Positions 17,081-25,092 of a stretch of DNA of 64,000 nucleotides are shown one piece after another. The stretch spans positions 248,001 through 312,000 of the forward strand of contig NZ_PVEP01000001.1 of the NCBI RefSeq assembly GCF_002973535.1, in the 5' to 3' direction. Under the pieces are notes generated by a model. That model worked only from the letters and a program-made list of their open reading frames with translations. It did not search any database and was not told where the DNA came from. The stretch comes from Albidovulum denitrificans. GTDB lineage: Bacteria > Pseudomonadota > Alphaproteobacteria > Rhodobacterales > Rhodobacteraceae. Position 1 is the stretch's first letter. The number at the start of each line of letters is the position of its first letter. The position numbers and the translations under genes were made by a program.

Positions 17081-18535
17081 ATGGCACGCAAGGCAGCAAT
17101 CATCGGGGGCGGGGTCATCGGCGGCGGCTGGGCCGCGCGGTTCCTCCTGAACGGCTGGGACGTGGCGGTCTTCGACCCCGACCCGGAGGCGGAACGCAAG
17201 ATTGGTGAGGTGCTGGCCAACGCCCGCGCCGCACTGCCCGCGCTTTCCGACGTGCCGATGCCGCCGGAGGGACGGCTGACCTTTGCAGGCAGCATTACAG
17301 AAGCCGTGGAAGGCGCTGAATACATTCAGGAATCCGTCTCGGAGAGGCTTGACCTGAAACACCGCATCCTCGCCCAGATCCAGCAATCGAGCCATGGCGT
17401 CCCCATCGGCTCTTCCACCTCCGGCTTCAAGCCGTCGGAACTGCAAGAGGGCGCCGCCGACCCCTCGGTCATCTTCGTCGCGCACCCGTTCAACCCGGTC
17501 TACCTTCTGCCGCTCGCCGAGGTCGTGCCAAGCGTGAAGTCCGATGCGAAACTCATTGAGAACGCAAAGGAAATCCTGCGGCAGATCGGCATGTTCCCGC
17601 TGCATGTCCGCAAGGAAATCGACGCCCATATCGCCGATCGTTTCCTTGAAGCGGTGTGGCGCGAGGCGCTTTGGCTGGTCAAGGACGGCGTCGCCACGAC
17701 CGAAGAGATTGATGAGGCGATCCGCATGGGCTTTGGCCTGCGCTGGGGCCAGATGGGCCTGTTCGAGACCTATCGCATCGCGGGCGGCGAGGCCGGGATG
17801 AAGCACTTCCTGGCACAGTTCGGCCCCTGCCTGACCTGGCCCTGGACCAAGCTGATGGATGTGCCGGAGTATAATGACGAGCTTGTCGACCTGATCGCCG
17901 GGCAGTCCGACGCGCAGTCCGGCAAGTACACGATACGGGAGCTTGAGCGCATCCGCGACGGCAACCTCATCGGCTTCATGCGGGTCCTGAAGGATCGCGA
18001 CTGGGGCGCGGGCAAGGTGCTGAAAGAGCATGACAAACGCCTTGCCGCGCTGCTGCCGGAACCGCCGAAGGCAGAGGTCCTGGAACTGGCGCAGATGCAG
18101 GTCCTGCCGGGCTGGATCGACTATAATGGCCATATGACCGAAAGCCGGTATCTGTTCGCAGGAACAATGGTTTGCGACAATCTCCTCAGGTTGATCGGCG
18201 CCGATATGGACTATGTCGCGGGCGGCCATTCCTACTTCACCGCCGAGAATCACGTCATCCACCTGGATGAGGCCAAGCTGGGCGATCACCTGACCGGTAC
18301 GGTGCAGGTCCTGTCCTATGATGAGAAACGGCTGCACGCCTTCATTCGTATTCTGAAGGGCGAGACGGTCATCGCGACGGTCGAACAGATGCTGCTGCAC
18401 GTCGACATGAAGGCGGGCAAGGCCTGCCCCGCCGCGCCGGAGGTTCTGGCAAGGCTGAAACCCATCGCCGAGGCCCATGCCGCGCTCCCGCGCCCCGAAA
18501 GCGCCGGGCGCCACGTCGGGCAAAGAAAGGGGTAA
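17081..18535 (+). CDS. lcdH: Bifunctional L-carnitine dehydrogenase / betainyl-CoA thioesterase
   Basis: Fusion of two enzymes that flank the BKACE step. Residues 1 to about 325 form an NAD-dependent 3-hydroxyacyl-CoA dehydrogenase-like carnitine 3-dehydrogenase (IIGGGVIGGGWAARF near residue 7, HPFNP at 135-139). Residues from about 335 to 470 form a hotdog thioesterase with the D347-Y-N-G-H-M motif. The fusion oxidises L-carnitine to 3-dehydrocarnitine and hydrolyses glycine-betainyl-CoA to glycine betaine. The same fusion is known in rhizobia. Start ATG 17081 has AGGGAAGGGA ahead of it. Four bases separate its stop from the acyl-CoA dehydrogenase start. Confidence 0.9.
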   Translation: MARKAAIIGGGVIGGGWAARFLLNGWDVAVFDPDPEAERKIGEVLANARAALPALSDVPMPPEGRLTFAGSITEAVEGAEYIQESVSERLDLKHRILAQIQQSSHGVPIGSSTSGFKPSELQEGAADPSVIFVAHPFNPVYLLPLAEVVPSVKSDAKLIENAKEILRQIGMFPLHVRKEIDAHIADRFLEAVWREALWLVKDGVATTEEIDEAIRMGFGLRWGQMGLFETYRIAGGEAGMKHFLAQFGPCLTWPWTKLMDVPEYNDELVDLIAGQSDAQSGKYTIRELERIRDGNLIGFMRVLKDRDWGAGKVLKEHDKRLAALLPEPPKAEVLELAQMQVLPGWIDYNGHMTESRYLFAGTMVCDNLLRLIGADMDYVAGGHSYFTAENHVIHLDEAKLGDHLTGTVQVLSYDEKRLHAFIRILKGETVIATVEQMLLHVDMKAGKACPAAPEVLARLKPIAEAHAALPRPESAGRHVGQRKG

Positions 18536-18539
18536 GGTT

Positions 18540-19703
18540 ATGGATTTCGGACTGACCGAAGAACAGGCGATGATCGTCGAGACGACCCGCGCCTTCGTCG
18601 AGAATGAGCTTTATCCCCATGAGGCCGAGGTCGAGCGCACCGGCCACCTCCGCATGGATCTGATAAAAGAGTTGCAGGCCAAGGCGATAGAGGCCGGTCT
18701 TTATGCAGCGAACCTGCCCGAGGAGGTCGGCGGCGCGGGCCTCGATACTTTGACCTGGCTGCTTTACGAAAAGGAGCTTGGCCGCGCCAATTACGCGCTG
18801 CACTGGACCTGCGTCGCGCGGCCGTCGAACATCCTTCTGGCCGGGAATGACGAACAGCGGGAGAAGTACCTTTATCCCTGTATCCGGGGGGAGAAATGGG
18901 ACTGTCTCGCCATGACCGAACCCGGCGCCGGCTCTGACCTGCGCGGCATGAAGGCGAGCGCCCGCGAGGATGGCGACGACTTCATCCTGAACGGCACGAA
19001 ACACTTCATCTCCCACGCCGATCTTGCTGATTTCACGATCGTTTTCATGGCCACGGGGGAGGAACAGACGCCGCGCGGCCCGAAGAAGAAGATCACCGCC
19101 TTCTTCGTCGACAAGGGGACGAAGGGATTCACCGTCCGCGAGGGCTATCGCAACGTCTCCCATCGCGGCTACACCAACGCGGTGCTGGAATTCGACGATT
19201 GCCGGGTGAACCGGCGGCAGGTGCTGGGTGAGGTTCACAAGGGCTTCGACGTCGCGAATGACTGGCTTGGCGCGACCCGGCTTCAGGTCGCCTCCACCTG
19301 CCTCGGCCGCGCCGAACGCGCGCTGGCTCATGCCGTCAGCTACGCGGCAGAGCGCGAGCAGTTCGGCCAGAAGATCGGCAAGTTTCAGGGAATATCCTTC
19401 AAACTCGCGGACATGGCGATGGAACTTAAAGCGGCGGAACTGCTGACGCGCGAGGCCGGGTGGAAATACGACCAAGGCACGGTGACCGAGGCCGACATGT
19501 CGATGGCCAAGCTGAAGGCGACCGAGGTCTTGGCCTTCATCGCCGATGAGGCGATCCAGATCCATGGCGGGATGGGCCTGATGGACGAACTGCCGCTGGA
19601 GCGCATCTGGCGCGACGCGCGGGTGGAACGCATCTGGGAAGGCACCTCGGAGATCCAGCGCCACATCATCAGCCGCGAGATGCTGCGCGCGCATGGCGCG
19701 TGA
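18540..19703 (+). CDS. Acyl-CoA dehydrogenase, probably acting on gamma-butyrobetainyl-CoA
   Basis: FAD-dependent acyl-CoA dehydrogenase of 387 residues with the full set of family segments: MDFGLTEEQ start, AMTEPGAGSDLRGM, the REQFGQKIGKFQ helix, QIHGGMGLMDE and WEGTSEIQR. The frame is open further upstream, but ATG 18540 with GGGGTAAGG before it gives the canonical N-terminus. In this operon it most plausibly oxidises gamma-butyrobetainyl-CoA to crotonobetainyl-CoA, the CaiA-like step run in the oxidative direction. Substrate assignment is inference from neighbours (CaiD, carnitine dehydrogenase). Confidence 0.88.
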   Translation: MDFGLTEEQAMIVETTRAFVENELYPHEAEVERTGHLRMDLIKELQAKAIEAGLYAANLPEEVGGAGLDTLTWLLYEKELGRANYALHWTCVARPSNILLAGNDEQREKYLYPCIRGEKWDCLAMTEPGAGSDLRGMKASAREDGDDFILNGTKHFISHADLADFTIVFMATGEEQTPRGPKKKITAFFVDKGTKGFTVREGYRNVSHRGYTNAVLEFDDCRVNRRQVLGEVHKGFDVANDWLGATRLQVASTCLGRAERALAHAVSYAAEREQFGQKIGKFQGISFKLADMAMELKAAELLTREAGWKYDQGTVTEADMSMAKLKATEVLAFIADEAIQIHGGMGLMDELPLERIWRDARVERIWEGTSEIQRHIISREMLRAHGA

Positions 19704-19710
19704 AGGGAGC

Positions 19711-19896
19711 GCCTCCGGCGGGAGTATTTATGAACAGAAGAAACGAAATGTTAACCTTCCTCGCCGAGCCTGCCTGTGCGGTACAGGCGGGAGCGCCGAT
19801 GACCGCAACAGGAGAAGGCACCCCGCTTCGGGCGACCGCGCGGGGTGCTGACTTCTTCTGTTCGGAAATACTCCGGGGTCCGGGGCGGCGCCCCGG
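19711..19896. repeat. Palindromic repeat family B, two inverted copies with an internal hairpin
   Basis: Copy B1 (19711-19743) reads GCCTCCGGCGGGAGTATTTA then GAACAGAAGAA. Copy B2 (19850-19896) reads GACTTCTTCTGTTCGGAAA then TACTCCGGGG and a GC-rich palindrome. The two face each other, with exact 10-base complementarity GAACAGAAGA/TCTTCTGTTC. Between them are two further small hairpins (GCCTGT-N5-ACAGGC; CACCCCGC against GCGGGGTG). Related copies lie at 31697-31744 and 63294-63344. The whole 220-base gap holds no credible gene. Confidence 0.75.
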
Positions 19897-19923
19897 CCGC
19901 TATCCGGCTGCGGGGCGTCTGAC

Positions 19924-21921
19924 ATGACCCGCGACCTGTCCCGCCTTCTGCGCCCGCGCTCGATTGCCGTCATGGGGTCCGTCTGGGCGGAAAACGTCAT
20001 CGCGCAATGCCGCAAGATGGGCTTTGACGGGCCGGTCTGGCCGATCCATCCCAAGAAGGCCGAGGTCGGCGGGCTGCCCGCCTTTGCGACCCTTGCCGAT
20101 CTGCCCGCCGCGCCGGACGCGACCTTCATCGGCGTCAACCGCCACGCGACCGTCGATGTGGCGGCGCAGCTTTCCGCGATGGGGGCGGGCGGGGCGATCT
20201 GTTTCGCCTCGGGCTGGACCGAGGCCGGGGAGCCGGAGTTGCAGGACCGGCTTGTTGCGGCCGCCGGGCCAATGCCCATCCTTGGGCCGAACTGTTACGG
20301 TGTCATCAACTATCTCGACGGCGCGCTCCTTTGGCCCGACCAGCATGGCGGGCGGCGGGTGGAGCGGGGCGTGGCGCTTCTGTCGCAATCCTCCAACATC
20401 GTCATCAACCTGACCATGCAGGCGCGCGGGCTGCCGGTGGCCTATGTCGCCTGTCTGGGCAATGCCGCGCAGATCGGGCTGGCGGAGCTTGCGGGCGCGC
20501 TCTTGGCGGATGACCGGGTCACCGCCATCGGCATGTATGTCGAAGGGATCGACGACGCGCCGGGCTTTGCCGCGCTGGCAGAGACCGCGCGGGCGGCGGG
20601 CAAGGGGATCGTCTGCATCAAGGCGGGCAAGACCGAGGCGTCGCGCTCTGCCGCCGCCTCCCACACCGCCGCGCTGGCCGGCGGTGGTGCTGCCTCGTCT
20701 GCCTTCTTGCGGCAGGCGGGGGTGGCGGAGGTGAACACCCTGCCGGAACTCATTGAAACACTGAAGATTTTCCATGTCCACGGGCCGCAGATCGGGACCC
20801 GGCTTTGTTCGCTGTCCTGTTCGGGGGGTGAGGCGGGGCTGGCTTCAGACCTCGCGCAGCCTTTCGGCATCGCTTTCCCGCCGCCTTCTGAGGCGCAGCG
20901 GCAGCGGTTGGGGGAGATCCTTGGCCCCATCGTCGCGATCGCCAACCCGCTCGATTACCACACCTTCATCTGGGGCGACGGGCCGCGCACGACGGATGTG
21001 TTTACCACGATGCTGGCGGGCTATGACGCCGGGATCTACATCATCGACCCGCCGCGCCCGGACCGCTGCGATCCGTCCTCGTTCCAGCCCGCGCTCGATG
21101 CCATCGTCGCGGCGCAGGAAGCGACGGGGAAGCCCGCCTTCCCGGTCGCCTCGCTGCCGGAGAATTTCGATGAGGATCGGGCCATCGCGCTGATGGCGCG
21201 GGGCGTGGCGCCGCTGATGGGGCTGGAGACGGCTTTGGGGGCGCTGAGGGCGGCGCAGACCGGGGCCGGGCGGGCCGGGTGGCGACCTGCGGCAGTGCAG
21301 CCCGCGCGTGACACAAGGATGCTGGATGAGGGCGAGGGCAAGCGGCTGCTCGACGCCGCCGGGGTGGCGGTGCCGAAGGGCGTTCTGGGCGCCACGCTGG
21401 ATGACCTGCGCGCCAAGGCCGCCCATCTGAGGCCGCCGCTGGCGCTGAAGGGGCTTGGCTTTGCGCACAAGACCGAGGCGGGGGCGGTGCGGCTGGGCCT
21501 GGACAGCCTTGACGGTCAGGCGGAGATGCCGGGCGCGACGGGCTATCTGGCGGAGGAGATGGTGACGGACGCGGTCGCGGAAATCCTTCTCGGCCTGACC
21601 CGCGATCCGGTCTATGGCGTGACCCTGACGCTTGGCCTTGGTGGCGTGACGGCAGAGGTTCTGGCCGATACCGTGACGCTGGTCCTGCCGGTTGGCGAGG
21701 ATGAGATCCTGACCGCGATACGGCGCCTGAAGCTTTGGCCGCTGCTGGACGGTTACCGGGGGCGGGCAAAGGCCGACATGATGGCGGTGGCGCAGATTGC
21801 CGCCGGCCTTGGGCAGATGATGCTGGAGCGGCCGGAGCTGGAAGAGATCGAGATCAACCCGATCCTCGTCCGACCCTCGGGCGCGGTGGCGGTGGACGCA
21901 TTGATACGGGAGGCGCTGTGA
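19924..21921 (+). CDS. Acetate-CoA ligase (NDP-forming) family acyl-CoA synthetase
   Basis: A 665-residue fused alpha-beta acyl-CoA ligase of the ADP/NDP-forming type. It comprises a CoA-binding domain (LRPRSIAVMGS at the N-terminus), a succinyl-CoA-ligase-like flavodoxin domain with the phosphohistidine candidate H247 (SHTAALAGG), and a C-terminal ATP-grasp domain (ALKGLGFAHKTEAGAV). It forms acyl-CoA from acid, CoA and nucleoside triphosphate via a phosphoenzyme. Its stop overlaps the caiD start. It may therefore activate gamma-butyrobetaine or carnitine in place of the AMP-forming CaiC ligase; this is inference from context. Confidence 0.87.
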   Translation: MTRDLSRLLRPRSIAVMGSVWAENVIAQCRKMGFDGPVWPIHPKKAEVGGLPAFATLADLPAAPDATFIGVNRHATVDVAAQLSAMGAGGAICFASGWTEAGEPELQDRLVAAAGPMPILGPNCYGVINYLDGALLWPDQHGGRRVERGVALLSQSSNIVINLTMQARGLPVAYVACLGNAAQIGLAELAGALLADDRVTAIGMYVEGIDDAPGFAALAETARAAGKGIVCIKAGKTEASRSAAASHTAALAGGGAASSAFLRQAGVAEVNTLPELIETLKIFHVHGPQIGTRLCSLSCSGGEAGLASDLAQPFGIAFPPPSEAQRQRLGEILGPIVAIANPLDYHTFIWGDGPRTTDVFTTMLAGYDAGIYIIDPPRPDRCDPSSFQPALDAIVAAQEATGKPAFPVASLPENFDEDRAIALMARGVAPLMGLETALGALRAAQTGAGRAGWRPAAVQPARDTRMLDEGEGKRLLDAAGVAVPKGVLGATLDDLRAKAAHLRPPLALKGLGFAHKTEAGAVRLGLDSLDGQAEMPGATGYLAEEMVTDAVAEILLGLTRDPVYGVTLTLGLGGVTAEVLADTVTLVLPVGEDEILTAIRRLKLWPLLDGYRGRAKADMMAVAQIAAGLGQMMLERPELEEIEINPILVRPSGAVAVDALIREAL

Positions 21922-22724
21922 TGGCCAAGATGGAGATGAGAACCGCAGGACCGATACGGACCCGAAGGGAGGGCGGCATCCTAGAGGTGACGCTGGACCG
22001 GCCCAAGGCCAATGCGATCGACCTTGCGACGAGCCGGATCATGGGCCTGACCTTCCGCGATTTTCGCGACGATGACGGCCTGCGGGTCTGCATACTGCGG
22101 GCGGAGGGGGAAAAGTTCTTTTGCCCCGGCTGGGACCTGAAGGCGGCCGCCGATGGCGATGCGGTCGATGGCGACTATGGCGTCGGCGGGTTCGGCGGGT
22201 TGCAGGAATTGCCGAACCTGAACAAGCCGGTGATCGCCGCCGTCAACGGCATCTGCTGCGGCGGGGGGCTTGAACTCGCGCTGTCGTGCGACCTGATCCT
22301 TTGTTCCGACACTGCCACATTCGCGCTGCCCGAAATCCGGTCGGGGACGGTGGCCGATGCGGCCTCGATCAAGCTGCCGAAGCGCATTCCCTACCATGTC
22401 GCGATGGACCTTCTGCTGACCGGCCGCTGGTTTGACGCGGAAGAGGCGCTGCGCTGGGGGCTGGTGAAGGAGGTCACGACGCAGGCCGAGTTGCTGTCGA
22501 AGGTCTGGGACCTCGCCCGGCTTCTCGAAAGCGGCCCGCCGCTGGTCTATGCCGCGATCAAGGAAGTGGTGCGTGAGGCCGAGGACATGCGGTTCCAGGA
22601 TGCCCTGAACCGGATCACCAAGCGGCAGATGGCGACCGTGGACCGGCTTTACTCGTCCGAGGATCAGCTTGAGGGCGCGCGCGCTTTCGCCGAAAAGCGC
22701 GATCCGGTCTGGAAGGGGCGTTAA
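21921..22724 (+). CDS. caiD: Crotonobetainyl-CoA hydratase / carnitinyl-CoA dehydratase
   Basis: Enoyl-CoA hydratase family protein (267 residues) with strong resemblance to enterobacterial CaiD: ILEVTLDRPKANAID near the start, KFFCPGWDLKAAA, LNKPVIAAVNGICCGGGLEL for the oxyanion hole, and the diagnostic C-terminus AFAEKRDPVWKGR. It interconverts crotonobetainyl-CoA and carnitinyl-CoA. The catalytic region matches except that CaiD's LPEAKLG is LPEIRSG. ATG 21921 overlaps the ligase stop by one base (TGATG), so it is coupled. A family A repeat follows its stop immediately. Confidence 0.9.
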   Translation: MAKMEMRTAGPIRTRREGGILEVTLDRPKANAIDLATSRIMGLTFRDFRDDDGLRVCILRAEGEKFFCPGWDLKAAADGDAVDGDYGVGGFGGLQELPNLNKPVIAAVNGICCGGGLELALSCDLILCSDTATFALPEIRSGTVADAASIKLPKRIPYHVAMDLLLTGRWFDAEEALRWGLVKEVTTQAELLSKVWDLARLLESGPPLVYAAIKEVVREAEDMRFQDALNRITKRQMATVDRLYSSEDQLEGARAFAEKRDPVWKGR

Positions 22725-22814
22725 AGCGTTTCGGGTTTGCGTTAAGGCGGTAAGCATCAGACTTAGAACGACATAAGTTCGAATTCTGAGTCAGTGTAAA
22801 CGCGAAATGCTTTA
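22722..22814. repeat. Palindromic repeat family A, copy 2 (full length)
   Basis: A 93-base two-tier palindrome. The outer arms are TAAAGCGTTTCGGGTTTGCG and its near-complement ending GCGAAATGCTTTA. The inner arms are CAGACTTAGAAC and GTTCGAATTCTGAG. It includes the caiD stop codon and occupies the whole gap between converging genes. GC content is visibly lower than in the flanking genes. Confidence 0.85.
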
Positions 22815-23408
22815 GGACGCCGAGGGGTGCAGGGCGGGACGGTAACCCGCCTTGAGGACCGCGACGGTGGGGGCCGGGGTCAGGACGGTGACGCGGCCCG
22901 ATCCGGGGCGCGGTGAGCTTGCACCGTAGCCGGACGGTGACCACGGCAGGAGGCGGTCGCCGAGGATGAGGGCGGGGGTCCTGGCACCCCGGATGAAGGT
23001 GCCGTCGGGGAGGTCGGTCAGGTCGGCCTCATGCGTTCGTTGTACGCGCAGGCGCGGGACCACGCGGGCCTCATGCAGCGTGGCGTCGATCTCTTTTGCC
23101 GAGGGTTTGCTGCCGGTCGTCTTTGCCCAGGCTTCGCGGAAACGGTTGTAATCCGCGCAGGGTCGATGACCGGCCGCGAGTGCCAACGCTTCGTCGAGGA
23201 AGAACAACTCCGTATAGCAGCCGGGCTGCATGAGCTTCCGCTCCCGGCCCTTGAATTCCAGCACACAACACACCCAGTTGCGGTGGCGAAAAGGGGCGGT
23301 GATCCGACCCATATCGTCATGGAGAATCCCACGATTGCCCATGAACATCCCCCGCGCAGGATCGGCGACAATCGCCCCCTCGGGCGTGATGCGGTTCTGG
23401 CGGGTCAT
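22812..23408 (-). CDS. Hypothetical protein of unknown function, coupled to an SDR gene
   Basis: I do not recognise a family. The 198-residue protein is soluble, starts MTRQNRITPEGAIVADPARG and has motifs such as FMGNRGILHDD, NWVCCVLEFKGR and GCYTELFFLDEALALAAGHRPC, with four cysteines in the first half. The C-terminal part carries AARTPALILGD-like segments followed by a Ser/Gly/Pro linker and a basic end. ATG 23408 overlaps the stop of the upstream SDR gene by one base, so it is translated with it. The cysteine and histidine content could suit metal binding, but that is only a possibility. Confidence 0.65.
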   Translation of the reverse strand: MTRQNRITPEGAIVADPARGMFMGNRGILHDDMGRITAPFRHRNWVCCVLEFKGRERKLMQPGCYTELFFLDEALALAAGHRPCADYNRFREAWAKTTGSKPSAKEIDATLHEARVVPRLRVQRTHEADLTDLPDGTFIRGARTPALILGDRLLPWSPSGYGASSPRPGSGRVTVLTPAPTVAVLKAGYRPALHPSAS

Positions 23409-24154
23409 CACCGCATCCGAAGCGCGCCGTCGAGGCGGATCACCTCGCCGTTCAGATACCCGCATTCGACGATGAAGCGGGCGAGGGCCGCATATTCCGC
23501 CGGATCGCCCAGCCGTTTGGGATAGGTCACTTCCGCCGCGAGGCTGTCCTGCACCTCTTGCGGCAACCCGCGCAGCATCGGCGTGGCGAAGATGCCCGGC
23601 GCGATGGCGCAGACGCGAATGCCGGCGCTGGCCAGATCGCGCGCGGCGGGCAGGGTCAGCCCGACGATGCCGCCCTTGGACGCGGCATAGGCCGCCTGGC
23701 CCTTTTGCCCGTCAAAGGCCGCGATGGAGGCGGTGTTGACGATCACGCCCTTCTCCGCCCCCTCATTCCGCGCCATGACCTCGGCCGCGAGGCGCATCAT
23801 GTTGAAGCTGCCGACAAGGTTGATGTCCACCGTCCGGCGAAAGCTGGAAAGCGCATGCGGCCCCTCGCGGCCCAGCGTCTTTTCCCCGATGGCGATGCCC
23901 GCGCAGTTGACCAGCACGTCGATGCCGCCCATCGCCCCGGCGGCCGTGTCGATGGCGGCTTTGGCCGACCCCTCATCGGTCACGTCCACGGCGACAAAGC
24001 CCGCGCCGATCGCGTCGGCCTGCGCGGCCCCGGCATCCGCATCCCGGTCGGCGATGGTGACCGTGGCGCCCGCATCGCGAAAGGCCGCCGCCGTCGCCGC
24101 GCCAAGGCCCGAGGCGGCCCCGGTGACGATGGCGCGTACATCCTTCAGTTGCAT
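23408..24154 (-). CDS. SDR family dehydrogenase, 3-hydroxyacyl-CoA dehydrogenase type 2 (HSD10)-like
   Basis: Classical short-chain dehydrogenase of 248 residues. It has the TGxxxGxG motif (VTGAASGLG), NCAG, the serine region VNTASIAAFDGQKGQ and the Y-A-A-S-K catalytic pair. The long insertion before the active site and the CAIAPGIFATPML segment resemble 3-hydroxyacyl-CoA / 3-hydroxy-2-methylbutyryl-CoA dehydrogenases. It heads a two-gene unit with the hypothetical gene at 22812, on the strand opposite the carnitine cluster. A TGAAC-N4-GTTCA palindrome lies 17 bases before its start codon and may be an operator. Confidence 0.85.
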   Translation of the reverse strand: MQLKDVRAIVTGAASGLGAATAAAFRDAGATVTIADRDADAGAAQADAIGAGFVAVDVTDEGSAKAAIDTAAGAMGGIDVLVNCAGIAIGEKTLGREGPHALSSFRRTVDINLVGSFNMMRLAAEVMARNEGAEKGVIVNTASIAAFDGQKGQAAYAASKGGIVGLTLPAARDLASAGIRVCAIAPGIFATPMLRGLPQEVQDSLAAEVTYPKRLGDPAEYAALARFIVECGYLNGEVIRLDGALRMR

Positions 24155-24170
24155 CGCATCCCCCCTGAAA

Positions 24171-24184
24171 TGAACACCCGTTCA
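24171..24184. promoter_or_regulatory. Candidate TetR-type operator upstream of the SDR gene
   Basis: Perfect inverted repeat TGAAC-ACCC-GTTCA just upstream of the minus-strand SDR start (24154). The arm sequence resembles sites bound by TetR-family regulators of acyl-CoA metabolism. No such regulator is adjacent. Confidence 0.4.
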
Positions 24185-24430
24185 GATAAGGCTAGAACCA
24201 CGTGATTGTGAAGTCCAGCGGGGATTTCCGCCGGGTCTGGCCCGTCCTGTCGGCTGGCTCTGGCCGGGTTGGCACACATCGCCCTCAACGCTCTTCACGC
24301 CAGTGTGAGACCCCCTTGGATCGCGCGGTTAGGGCGTTAGCTCTACCCCTGCGTGTCGGGCCGGGAACGGGAGGCTGGGGTCCCGCGTTGCGCATGCAGA
24401 ACTATAAACGAGCATTGAATGGAGACAGAG

Positions 24431-25030
24431 ATGAATACTCCGAAGAACGTCCTCCTCGGGACTGCCTTTGGCGCGCTGATGGGCGTTCCCGCCTTTGCAG
24501 GCGGCCTCAGCCAGCCGGTGACAGAGCCCGCGCCGATGGCCCCGGTGGTGCAGATCGCCCCGTCGCAGGACTGGACCGGCGGCTATGTCGGCGCCCAGCT
24601 TGGTTATGCCGACGGCGAATATGGCCCCGCCAGCGGCGACAACTGGACCTATGGCGTGCGCGCGGGCTACGACTGGGACTTCGGCAACTGGGTGCTGGGG
24701 GCCGGGCTTGACTGGGACAAGACCGATGTCGATCTGGGCGGCGGGCCGGACAACCTCGATTCCATCGCGCGGCTGAAACTGCGCGCCGGCGCCGATCTGG
24801 GCCGGACGCTGGTCTATGCCACGGCGGGCGCGGCCCATGCCAAGGCCGATATCGGCGGGGCGAGCCTGTCCGATACCGGCTGGTTCGCGGGTCTGGGCGC
24901 CGAATACGCGATCAACGACCGCTGGACGGTCGGGGGTGAGGTGCTTCAGAACGAGTTCGACAATTTCGACAAGACCGGCGTCGACCTGAAGGCGACGACC
25001 GCGACGGTGAATGTGGGATTCCGCTTCTGA
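24431..25030 (+). CDS. Outer membrane beta-barrel protein (OmpA/opacity-like)
   Basis: A 199-residue secreted protein. It has a signal peptide (MNTPKNVLLGTAFGALMGVPAFAGG), a short proline-rich linker, then alternating amphipathic strands rich in Gly and aromatic residues (WTGGYVGAQLGY, GDNWTYGVRAGYDWDFGNWVLGAGL). It ends in VNVGFRF with the terminal Phe required for BAM assembly. This is the eight-stranded outer-membrane barrel pattern. ATG 24431 is preferred because GGAG sits six bases upstream. It is monocistronic and converges on the TPM gene, with a GC-rich hairpin in between. Specific function unknown. Confidence 0.82.
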   Translation: MNTPKNVLLGTAFGALMGVPAFAGGLSQPVTEPAPMAPVVQIAPSQDWTGGYVGAQLGYADGEYGPASGDNWTYGVRAGYDWDFGNWVLGAGLDWDKTDVDLGGGPDNLDSIARLKLRAGADLGRTLVYATAGAAHAKADIGGASLSDTGWFAGLGAEYAINDRWTVGGEVLQNEFDNFDKTGVDLKATTATVNVGFRF

Positions 25031-25055
25031 TCCTGCCGGTGCGATCCTGAAAGAT

Positions 25056-25081
25056 GGGGCCGTCCTTCGGGGCGGCCCCTT
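25056..25081 (+). terminator. Probable terminator after the barrel gene
   Basis: GGGGCCGTCC pairs with GGGCGGCCCC across a short TTC-type loop (one G-U pair); only two T residues follow, so this is a weak candidate. Confidence 0.5.
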
Positions 25082-25092
25082 GCCGTTCCGCC

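Noticed and set aside
22771-22790. GTTCGAATTC resembling a tRNA T-loop (also at 36564)
   Set aside because: It is the inner arm of the family A palindrome; no acceptor stem, anticodon arm or CCA context.
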